A stretch of 64,000 nt of DNA, from contig JARDYH010000002.1 of assembly GCA_029215795.1 (NCBI GenBank), positions 66,503,001 through 66,567,000 of the forward strand, given 5' to 3'. Below, piece after piece: positions 11,776 through 21,115 of the stretch (within the stretch, counting starts at the first letter, position 1; the number at the start of each line of letters is the position of its first letter). Under the pieces are notes generated by a model. That model did no database searches. It had not been told where the DNA came from and saw only the letters and a program-made list of their open reading frames with translations. A program made the position numbers and the translations under genes. The stretch is from Anniella stebbinsi. Lineage: Eukaryota > Chordata > Lepidosauria > Squamata > Anniellidae.

Positions 11776-12599
11776 CACCAAAGACTTCTGGGAAACAAAA
11801 GTACGATGAAACCTCACCATTAACATTCATGGTCAAATTGTAAAGGTCTGAGGTAGGCACCATTTCAAAGTCCCCTACTTGCACAGACTGGTGACAGGCT
11901 TTCCCATTCACTTCAACAACAGCTGGAGCAGCACCATGGGCAGACTGGGTGCTTCGAAATCTGCCTGTGAGAACCTTCCTGCACATACGACTGGTGGAGT
12001 ATGGTGTCAGTGTATATTTGGACAAGAGCTGGTTATATTGCCCCTACTTTATTTGCGCAAGCACAGCTGCAAACAGGAGGAGAGAATGGGAGAAGTTAAA
12101 GTCTTGTAGGGAAAAGAAATCCCTTGAATATTTTACAGTCAGGTCACACAAAAGATCAGTTGATGGAGGTTAACTTTGACATGCTGTAATACAAAGTGAA
12201 ATGCCATTAATGTTTAATGGGTTTATTTTTCTGTTTGAGCCAGAACTCTCAGTCACATTCATTTTAGCTCAGCTGAACCCTTTTAGACCCAAGATGCAAT
12301 TATTCTTGTAAATGTGCCCCTTCCCCCCTTGTTTTAGTAACTTTTCAAGGTTTGTTGCACCTGCTAGCAAAATGGCACATTCTGGTTCTTGTTATTTTTG
12401 GAAAAGGAAGGTGCCGTACAATGTTTGTGTTAGCCTTTCTAAGTGCCTGGATTTTTTTTAAAAATGGAAACAAGAGCTGTAGCATTTTTTTCTGTGATTC
12501 AACATTACCATATCAGATTCAAACTTCAATGATGTAGAAGACAACCACAAATAAATAGATGTGAGTGTATCAAAAAGTTTTTAAAAATTGTATCTTGAT

Positions 12600-12795
12600 T
12601 TTCTTCCAAGGAGTTCAAGGTGGTACATATGATTCCCTTCATTTCATCCTTATATCAATCCTGCGAGGAAAATTTAGGCTGATGGATGGTAATGGGCCCA
12701 AGGTTACCCATTCCATTTCATGGCTAGGTGGATATTGGAACTCAGGTATCCCCACATCTAGTCTGAGTCTCTAACGAGTATTTCACACTGGCTTT
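12600..12795 (-). mobile_element. tRNA-derived SINE, degraded
   Basis: The reverse complement follows the body of the SINE at 5530-5764: AAGCCAGTGTGAAATACT head remnant, then GGTAACCTTGGGCCC and CCTCGCAGGATTGATAT. The head is incomplete and the copy is old. Confidence 0.65.
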
Positions 12796-12811
12796 CAGTT
12801 CCAGGAACCTA

Positions 12812-13152
12812 GGCCCTCTTCACATGAGGCTTTTATCATTTGCTCATGGTTGGTCAGTCGTGGAAGTTTGCAGGTCCTTTTCATGATGTCAACCTCTATT
12901 GCCTCTCCTGTCATTTTAAAGTTTATTCCACCATTTTTAACTTGCCTAAAATGCAGTAATATTTCCAGAATCATGCAATATTGCAGTGCCATCTACTAGC
13001 TGTATAATGGAATATAGAACTTGCCCAGCAAGCAAATGCCCCCGCCCAAAAGGGGGAAGCATATATATTGTGCCAATCAGAGTCCTGTGAAGACTCTGGA
13101 GGAAGAAGCCCCAAAAAGGGTGTGGGATTTTTGTTTCAATGTAGAGAAGCCC
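12812..13152. mobile_element. MITE related to 61216-61605
   Basis: The left end (GGCCCTCTTCACATGAGGC) continues into TTTTATCATTTGCTC, nearly the same as 61216-61250. The right end is GTAGAGAAGCC. CTA flanks are possible (12809-12811 and 13151-13153, overlapping the terminal base). The interior is diverged. Confidence 0.6.
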
Positions 13153-13159
13153 TAATCTC

Positions 13160-13985
13160 TCTCATTTAATTACCCCAAGAATTTTCAAGAATGAAACCTT
13201 GTCCCAGTTACTTTGGAATGAAAGCCAACTTAGTCATCAGTTAAACTGAAGATTGTAAACTCTGTTTCCTAGATTATTGTAACAGCAGCAAGCTACCAAG
13301 AGGGGAGAGGAGACAGAGGGAAGTGTCTCTAAGATGATATTGGGCATGCATACTTTACAAGTCTTACTAGCATTTTAAGGCATTTGAGATGCTGTCCTGA
13401 GATGCAAATATCCTAGGCACACATGCCCAGCAGTAACTTGGAGGATTTTATTTTGTACAATATTGCACAGGCTGATATTGTGCAATAAGAAAATATCTAG
13501 GGAGAGGCTGTAGACAATAATATTTTGGTCAATTATGCCTTTCACTCCCCCTTTTCCTAGCCTACAGGGTGGGCAACATGCAGGCCTCCACCATCTTCCA
13601 GCTGCCCCCGTAGTCCTTAAATTCATGCAGAAGTGTTTTAAAATAAATAAATAAATAAAACAAGCAGAAACAAACAAAACAAAATGGTATCCATAGTTGA
13701 CCCCAAAGTATCAAAATTAACTTGTCCCCCTGGCACCTGTAGTGTGTGGTTTGTGGCCTGCAGTGGTAGGGGATGTACAGAGGGTGAAATGAATCCCAGA
13801 CATCTCAAAGTTGCCCCTCCCTGATATAGCTGAATCCTAAGCATGTGTTACACTGACTATATATAGTACACCTCAAAACCCTGGAGCACTCAAATATAGG
13901 CATTTTCACCCCTGAAACTGAAAACACATTTTACATTTTCTGCAATGTACATGTTTCCCACAATGTATGTTTCGTTTAAAAATGA
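13160..13985. other. No gene recognised
   Basis: AT-rich with a short AATA run near 13640. No domain, splice structure or repeat family is identifiable by eye. Confidence 0.45.
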
Positions 13986-13993
13986 CTCACTTT

Positions 13994-14307
13994 TAGGGTG
14001 ACCAGATAAAATCCAGGTCAGGGCTCATGTGACTTTAACAGTTGTAGAGAAAAGGGAATTTCAGCCAGTGTCATTTATATGCAATTAGTTCCTGGTGAAA
14101 TTTCCTCTTCATCACAACTGTTAAAGTTGCAGGGGCCCTGCCTTCTTTTGTATATGGTCACTCTAGTATAGTGCATGCACCTTTAACTGCTGTGATGAAG
14201 AGGGAACATCACCAGGAACTAATTGCATACAAATGACTCTGGCTGAAATTCCCTTTTCTCTACAACTGTTACATGAGCCCTGACCTGGATTTTATCTGGT
14301 CGCCCTA
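13994..14307. mobile_element. Composite foldback hAT-like element, complete copy
   Basis: The 314-bp element is an inverted pair of two half elements, each of which is itself near-palindromic (AACAGTTGTAGAGAAAAGGG against its inverse). It begins TAGGGTGACC and ends GGTCGCCCTA. The flanks are CTCACTTT at 13986-13993 and CTCATTTT at 14308-14315, one mismatch in an 8-bp duplication, which fits hAT. The short non-repeated centre is near 14160-14175. Relatives: 1-60, 1528-1684 and 62563-62882. Confidence 0.85.
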
Positions 14308-14353
14308 CTCATTTTTCTTTCCATTAACTATATCCACATATCTGCCTAACCAA

Positions 14354-15132
14354 GGGTCAAACTACATTAAACGCAAAACATGTAGTTGAAGTTTAGCTTT
14401 GTTTTTACTCTAGAGTAAGTTTGCACAGCCCCAGTTCAGATTGGGGCCACTGTGCCCTGGGACAGTTGGATGATTTTTTTTTCTTCCATGGTTTGTTTCT
14501 TGAAATCATCCCCTCCCTGCACAGGGGTTAAAAACACACTTGCCGTCAACTGATGCCAACTTTTTTTCTAACCCTTGTGAGTGTGCATGTGCATGTATTC
14601 AGGTGTGCAGTGATCCCATATGGGCACTTACTCTGGAGCAAAAATGATAGCCTTAGATACATTCTACACAAGTCATTTAACATAAAGAGCCTATCCACAT
14701 TGCCCTTAAAATGACTTATATTCTTTTTAAAAACATGTTTTTTTAAGTCGTTTCATTATATGGTAGGACACACTGAGCAGTACTTACGTTTCATAGTGAC
14801 TGCTTCCTCCATTCTCAAAGTGTTCACTGGTGTATTACAGGGTTAATTTCTTGACTCTTCTTCTTTCGGTTTTGTTTTGCAGGCTGCTTGACCCGCCCAC
14901 TTCTGTCTCCATAACTCAAGCAACCTGCAAAACAAAAACTAAAGAAGAAGAGTCAAGGAATTAACCCTGTAATACATCAGTGAACACTTTGAGGATGGAG
15001 GAAGCAGTCACTATGAAACGTAAGTACTGCTCAGTGTGTCCTACCACGTAATGAAACGACTTAAAAAATCATGTTTTTAAACAGAATATAAGTCATTTTA
15101 AGGGCAATGTGGATAGGCTCGTAGTTTGACCC
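14354..15132. mobile_element. DNA element with TIR GGGTCAAACTAC enclosing a 434-bp palindrome
   Basis: The outer ends are exact inverted repeats: GGGTCAAACTAC at 14354-14365 and its complement at 15121-15132. Inside, 14687-15120 is a near-perfect palindrome with arms of about 195 bp and a centre of about 40 bp carrying GCTTGACCCGCCC. The left part (14381-14620) shares a repeat segment with 19660-19800 and 24728-25010. No transposase frame is present. The target duplication is not clear. Confidence 0.7.
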
Positions 15133-16234
15133 TAATACTACAGATGTTCAAAGGGACTTTTAATGTCACTTGTGAAAAAAGTTTGTAGAATTAAACAGAA
15201 ATATATTAAGACCATGACAGCTACAATCCTAAAGCTGGCCAAGGACTAATTGAGGCACCATAGAAAGTACTGTAAGTGCTGTTCTGGCAGCAGGAAAACT
15301 CTTATGCCCCCAGATTGCTGGCAGAAAGCTCGATCAGTGTGGATGTACCACTGCTGGTGTTTTGCTGCCAGAAAGATGGGGCTCATCGGGACCACCCTTG
15401 GACCGAAAGCCCCTTGTTCCCTGACATGCTGAAAACAAGGTGCCTCAGCTGCATTGGAGCTTGTGTAGTTCACTTGTTCCCATTGGAGTCTGTGAGGCAG
15501 AGGGAAACAGCAAGAAAAAGCAACAAGAAAAGCCTCTTCCTCGGATCTCCCCTGATCTTTACCACAGCAAGCCAGTAGGGCTTTGGATGTGGCAATTGCT
15601 CCACCACAAAATCCCTCCCCTCTATCATGCAGTAAAATCCATACTTACCCAGAAGTAATCCCATTGAAATCCGTGAGACCTCTGAATAGACATGTGTAGG
15701 TTTGCACCATAATTCTTATTGCAAGCTATGGATCCACCGATTTCTGCCTTAACTTGGGTAAGGCCAAAAATCCCAAAGAGGAACAAAAGAAGAGAGTGTG
15801 GTAATTCAGGCACTCCTTTTATTCTACAGTCTTAGATCTTGCCTCTAAATTGCATAAATAATATTTTAAAAATCAAAAGAAATTACAACTTACCTTTGAG
15901 CTTTCTCAAAGTAAATTGCCAAAAGGCTTCCCATGGTTGGAAACAAGGCTATTATTAAAGGATAAGTGATATTGTCATCCAAGACCTCATGGAGATCTTG
16001 AAAGCTTGACCAAAAAGGTTGAGGTATTGCCTGGCTGTATGCTTTTTGAATCGTACTAAAATCCTATGACAGCTGCTATCAACTCTGCTAGTCATTTAGA
16101 TTCCAGTCTCAGTAGCACATTAGCATATGGATGCTTGGGAATGATTTGTTAGCTAGTTGTACCTAAATGCATTGGATACTTGGGGTATGGAAAAAGTAAA
16201 TACTAGCCCTCTTTCCCCCTGGTGAGTGTATATG

Positions 16235-16263
16235 TGCACACACACACACACAAACACACACAC
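16235..16263. repeat. (CA)n microsatellite
   Basis: An interrupted CA run of about fourteen units. Confidence 0.9.
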
Positions 16264-16321
16264 TCTTCTTAATGTATTGTGTATTTGAAAGAAAAAAAGA
16301 GTTTCTAGATAATAGTTGATT

Positions 16322-16336
16322 CCCCCCCCCCCCCCC
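16322..16336. repeat. Poly-C run
   Basis: About fifteen consecutive C residues. Confidence 0.9.
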
Positions 16337-17828
16337 GCTCCCCCAATTGAGAAATATGAAATGTGTTACGAATTCCTCTTTGGGGGAATTGCTTGTGGAT
16401 AATGAGTTCATGGAACTTCATCTGTCTCTAAGACTGCATTTGGTTCCTTGCAAGAGCCTCTATTGGTCCTTGGGGGTCTAAAAGAAGCCAACGGTGACAG
16501 CAGTGCTTAAATCAGTGTGATGAGGTTTGCTGCAGCCTGTTTTTCCATTGTGTGCAGACACAAAATGGCTTATGTCTCTGCGCATTTCACTGTCCATCTA
16601 TTGTTGTACATTGCCATGTGCAGGTAAGCATGAGTTGAAGCTGTCAGCCCTTAAACTGTTCCATCGAGGAAATTATGCTGGAACAAAGCAAGATTTCTCT
16701 TTAAGACTTTTGAAATTCTTAATCTATAAACTCACCAGGGTACCATTATATTACACTGATCACTTATCTAAGCTTGTGTCTTGGAGCATCCTTTGTTTTG
16801 GTTTAGATGACAATCATGTTCAAAATGGACAATAGGCAGGTACAGCTACTGTGAGGCCACAAAGTGCCTTGGGCCACCAGTGGAGGAAACTGAATGTATT
16901 TTGTCGGGGAGTACTCAGCATGCACATTTTCCCATTAGCGTCCACAAAACATACATGCTGCTGGCACTGTTATGAAATCCAGTGCTCTGCTAGATCAGCC
17001 AGTTTTCTTTGGGTAGCTGCTAAAACAGCAATATAGCAAAAATAAACGACCTACTTTACTCTTGTTTCTTTGAACTCTAGTTCTAATTCCTTAGCAATGA
17101 ACTTATAAAATAAAGTTTATAAAGCCAAGTCTTCATACAATTCTGTAACTAAATCTGCTCAGAGCATTCAAATTAAAATATTTAACATAACTTCTCCCTT
17201 TTTTTGCCATCTAATTTTCAGTGCTATAAATATGCTATGAAGTTTAATTGCTTTTCCTTGTTGTTTTGTTTGTAGGTTAATTGTTCATCTCGGTACATAG
17301 AGCAAAAGAGTACTATTTTTTTTAAAAAAGCAACAGCCAATTTCTGCTTGATGCTGGTGTGTCTTTTCCCGGTTAATACTGAACAGTTGTGCTGAACATT
17401 TGGTAAGAATTAGAAATGAAATCATTTCCTTTTATTTTCTTTGTCTCCATCTCCAAGAAAGTACAGGTGTCTTTGTGAAGGCTTCTTGGCTATCAGAAGG
17501 TATTGTTAGTATAATCTCTTTGAAGTACCTTACTATTTAAAGTATCTATGAAAAGATATTTGGTTTAAAACATGCTCTTCCTAGTTCCTTGTAGCATATA
17601 CATGAGGATGGCTCCCTTGTGGATCATTGGGACCTACTAAAAGTAGAAGTTGTCATTAAAAACAGCCTTTAGTAACCTATAGTCAAGGCCACTTCACACA
17701 CTACATGTTAAAGGTATACAAGTACCACACAGGTACAGGTTTGGTTCTACATCATGTTTGAAATGACTCCCAGAAAGGCCTGGAAAAAATAAGTATTCTC
17801 CTCAACACTCTGTATACTTAGCTCTGGA

Positions 17829-17965
17829 TCAGAGCTGGGCAGTTTGTGGTCCTACAGATGTTTGGGCCTACAACTCTCCCATCAACCCTAGCCAGCATAT
17901 CCAAAGGTGAGGGGGTCATGGGAGTTGTGGCCTTCCAGAGGTTTTGGCCTGCAAGTTGTCCATCC
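17829..17965. mobile_element. Palindromic hAT-like MITE
   Basis: The arms CTACAGATGTTTGGGCCTAC and its degraded inverse near 17925-17950 surround TAGCCAGCATATCC. It is the same family as 11628-11775. Confidence 0.6.
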
Positions 17966-18116
17966 GTGCTCGAGATTGTGGTATACATAGTCAGGAAAGA
18001 CATTTGTGACCATTTGGCCATTGCAAAATACACACATCTTCATACAGGAGGGTGGATGTCTGTGTGTATGAAACTGATATGAGAAGCTGCCCTTAGGCAC
18101 TTCATAGTGAAAATAT

Positions 18117-18260
18117 TAGGGGTGTGCATCGGATCGGATCCGATCCACGATCCGAATCCGATCCGACCCAAAATCGGGAAAATCTGATCCGATCCGATCC
18201 GATCCGACCAACCTCCGATCCGATCCGATCCGATCCGACGAGGTCCGATCCGGATCGGAC
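18117..18260. mobile_element. One end of the GATCGG hAT-like family
   Basis: The segment starts TAGGGGTGTGCATCGG and continues with serial GATCCGATCC units and the phrase GCCATTTTGAATGC. It matches the hairpin end of the copies at 39907 and 53101. The base run before it (GAAAATAT at 18109-18116) would be the 8-bp duplication, but no matching right terminus of the form GCACACCCCTA was found downstream. It is either truncated or fused to the tandem array that follows. Confidence 0.65.
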
Positions 18261-18294
18261 GCCATTTTGAATGCTTTTTCCCATAGCCAAGTAT

Positions 18295-19065
18295 TGTTTT
18301 ACAAAAACGCCTATAACTTTTTCATTTTTAAAGATAGAAGGATGAAACTTGGGCACATTGTAGACTGGTTAGGGATAGTTATCTGTGAGAAATTTCAGAA
18401 AGATTGGTGCATGCGTTTTGTGGCAATTAATTTTTTAATAAATACCCAGGAATGCTTATAACTTTGTCATTTTTAAAGTTACAAACATGAAACTTTGCCA
18501 CATTGTAGGAGGTACCTTGGGACCTATGTGTGTGAAATTTCAGAAACATAGGTGCTTGCCTTGTGTGGCAATTAATTTTAGAAAAATGGGTAGTAGTGGG
18601 GTAAATACAGTTACGCCTCCCATTTTTTTATTTTTAAAGATACAAACAGGAAACCTGGGCACATTACAGGTACCACTTGCCTTGATATGTGAGTGAAATT
18701 TCAGAAACATTGGAGCTTGCCTTGTGTGGCAATTAAGTTTTGAAACAATGAGGAAAGAAACACCTATAACTTTGTCATTTTTAAAGTTACACACATGAAA
18801 CTTTGCCACATTGTAGGTGGTACCTTGGGACCTATGTGTGTGAAATTTCAGAAACATAGGTGCTTGCCTTGTGTGGCAATTAATTTTAGAAAAATGGGTA
18901 GTAGTGGGGTAAATACAGTTATGCCTCCCATTTTTTTAGTTTTGAAGATACAAACAGGAAACTTGGGCACATTACAGGGAACACTTCACTTGATATGTGT
19001 GTAAAATTTCAGAAACATTGGTGCTTGCCTGGTGTGGCAATTAATTTTTGAAACAATGAGGGATT
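18295..19065. repeat. Tandem array of about 154-bp monomers in an alternating two-type pattern
   Basis: Five monomers start near 18299, 18452, 18614, 18762 and 18922. All share CATTTTTAAAG, then GAAACTT..GCACATT and GAAATTTCAGAAA..GTGGCAATTAA. Monomers 2 and 4 are nearly identical, as are 3 and 5, giving a higher-order period of about 308 bp. The two matching open frames here (18487 and 18795) only reflect this period. No coding role is likely. Confidence 0.85.
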
Positions 19066-19175
19066 CATTGGACAGCACTTGCCCATAGGGATTCATTGGA
19101 GAGTACTTGTCCATAGGGAATCATTGGAAAGCACTTTCCCATAGGGAATCATTGCATTGCACTTTCCCACTGAGA
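19060..19175. repeat. Short tandem array, about 34-bp unit
   Basis: Four diverged units share the phrase CATAGGGAATCATTGG and a following CACTT..CC. It continues directly from the larger array. Confidence 0.8.
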
Positions 19176-19348
19176 AATGCAGTTATGCCTCCCACATTTT
19201 TATTTTTGAAGATACATTAGGCAAGCCCTTCAGGAGCCTCACAGCAGCCAGGCAGAGCCTCTGCTGCCCAGGAACCGGCCCGCACGCGAGGGCACCGGCG
19301 GGGCGCACACACAACGCTGGCGAGGGGGAGGAGAAGGGGAGGAACAAA

Positions 19349-19605
19349 GGATCAAAGAGATCGAGAGAGAGTGATCCTTCCTTGCACGCATGGCTGCAAA
19401 ACTCAGCTAGGCTCAGCCGTTCTGCTTGAGTAAAAAGTGAAAGCAGACACGAGCCCTGTAATGGATACTAGCAACAGGATCAAAGGGATCGAGATGAGAG
19501 AGATCCTTCCTTGCACGCATGGCTGCAAAACTCAGCTAGGCTCAGCCGTTCTGCTTGAGTAAAAAGTGAAAGCAGACACGAGCCCTGTAATGGATACTAG
19601 CAACA
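19349..19605. repeat. Tandem duplication, two copies of about 128 bp
   Basis: Copy 1 starts at 19349 and copy 2 at 19477. Both read GGATCAAA..GATCGAGA, then CTTGCACGCATGGCTGC and end GATACTAGCAACA. Divergence is limited to the GAGA-rich first 35 bases. The preceding 19213-19348 is GC-rich single-copy sequence. Confidence 0.85.
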
Positions 19606-19659
19606 CACCTCAGAGCCAAAGTACTAGTTATGTTAATCATGTAGCTGAGATTTTTTTTT

Positions 19660-19842
19660 TTTTAACTCTAGTGTAAGCGTGCATGACTTGTATTTGGATT
19701 AGGACCACCATGCTCTGGGAGGAAAGGGTTAAATCTAATGAAAAAAGCCTCAATGAATGCCATTAAATACCTTTTAAAAAAAAACATTTCCTGGAGTGTG
19801 GTAGTCGAGATCTGAATCAGAGCCAGGAGCACTTCTACTACT
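19660..19842. repeat. Fragment of a dispersed DNA repeat
   Basis: The segment shares ACTCTAGTGTAAG, GATTAGGACCACCATGC and GGGAGGAAAGGGTTAAA with 14405-14470 and 24790-24855. Inverted phrases near 19633 and 19900 (CATGTAGCTGAG and its inverse) may be its ends. Confidence 0.45.
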
Positions 19843-19844
19843 GC

Positions 19845-19882
<38 letters not shown>
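19843..19882. repeat. (AAC)n microsatellite
   Basis: About thirteen CAA units. Confidence 0.95.
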
Positions 19883-20478
19883 GAATAATAGACAAGCCTC
19901 AGCTACATGCTACGTGGTTGGTATAACATGGAGTTTGGATCTCGGTGTAGGAAAGGAGCCTTGTCTGTGCACAGCAAAAATCAAGAACAAACCCCTCTTT
20001 TCTCGTTTGAGTTTCCATCTGCAGAGACTTTGGTTCTGATGTTATGGTGTTAACCAGATGAGTGTTTTATCACATGCTCGCTACAGCCCACTCACTGTTT
20101 TTGCTCATCCTTTAGATGACAATGTCCGCCTCCCATGCACCTCCCATTCCTTCTTTTTTTCCATCACAAAATGGACCTCTTTAAATCCAACGTTATTGGG
20201 GGGAAATGGAATGTGCTGCCGTTCCCTGCTTGTGCCATGTGGTCTTTGTTTACTTCCTCCTTCTCCAGGAAGAAAGAAGAAGTAATGTTGGACAGGAGTG
20301 GGGGTGGAGAAGCAACGGTAGGGAACCACGATTTCCCTCCAGTCTGACGATGCTCTAAGTTTCTGGTCCCAGGAAAATATCAAACAGAAGCAAGTTGTCT
20401 ATCTATTCCCTCCAACAATATGCCACTTTTATGCTCCCATGGTTTGTGACCATTTCAGGCCCTATCATTACAGGATTA

Positions 20479-20659
20479 CCATATTTCTTCAATTCTAAGA
20501 CACCATCGATTGTAAGACGTACCTTAATTTCAGTACCACCAACAAGGAAAAAGCTTTGATTCTGAGTGTGGAGAAATAGCCATCGATTCTAAGACGCACC
20601 CCATTTTTAGAGAAGTTTATATGGGGGGGAAAGTGCATCTTAGAATCGAAGAAATAGGG
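20479..20659. mobile_element. MITE with TA target duplication, ends CCRTATTTCTTC
   Basis: The 181-bp element is flanked by TA at 20477-20478 and 20660-20661. The ends are inverted (CCATATTTCTTCAATTC against complement CCCTATTTCTTCGATTC), and the phrase GATTCTAAGACGCACC recurs inside. TA duplication suggests a Tc1/mariner-type element. Its first bases resemble those of the large gene-capturing element at 51190-52354. Confidence 0.8.
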
Positions 20660-20926
20660 TAATGTGAGACTTCCTAAAACATCTACCATCCGGGCACATT
20701 ATCTTTACTAATGTGTTTCTTCCAAGTACATCTTCTTTGAACTTACAGTCATCTTCAGTCATATTTGACCATATCCACATTAAGACTTCCTCCCAATCAT
20801 GGTTCGTGCTTACTGTTATGACTCCCCCATCCAACAAGCATGGAGTAAGGACATCCCCTTTGTCTCTACTAGTTCTCAACACAAGATGTCTAACAGCGAT
20901 TCTTTACTCTTTGTTGGCATCTGAGC

Positions 20927-21107
20927 TAGAGATGTGAAGGCCCAGAAAAATTCAGGAAAAAAGATTTTTTTTCATTTTTTTGGAAAATTTCTGTTTTTTC
21001 CCTGTTTTTTTTTGGGGGGGGGGAATGAAAGTTTTTGAAAAAAAAGAAAAAAACACGTTTTTTCCCCCTGAATTTTCCCAGTTGTTTTCCAGGCCTTCAC
21101 ATCTCTA
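20927..21107. mobile_element. Small hAT-like MITE with perfect 8-bp target duplication
   Basis: The 181-bp element has ends TAGAGATGTGAAGGCC and the exact inverse. It is flanked on both sides by ATCTGAGC (20919-20926 and 21108-21115). The interior is low-complexity A- and T-runs with a G tract. It has no coding capacity. Confidence 0.9.
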
Positions 21108-21115
21108 ATCTGAGC

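Larger units (their letters stand above)
15133..17828. other. No gene recognised; mixed AT-rich sequence
   Basis: The stretch holds a (CA)n run at 16235-16263 and a poly-C run at 16322-16336. Open frames of 60-100 codons are present on both strands but none shows recognisable domains or signals. Confidence 0.45.

Noticed and set aside
18487..19004. Two nearly identical open frames 308 bp apart suggesting a gene duplication
   Set aside because: They are the same phase of a tandem repeat of about 154-bp monomers.
18295..19605. CRISPR-like array
   Set aside because: The repeats are contiguous tandem monomers without unique spacers, and the window is vertebrate.
20373..20380. GAAAATAT, matching the 8 bases left of the hAT end at 18117
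   Set aside because: It is preceded by CTGGTCCCAG rather than a GCACACCCCTA terminus; one 8-base match in 2 kb is not enough to call the right end.
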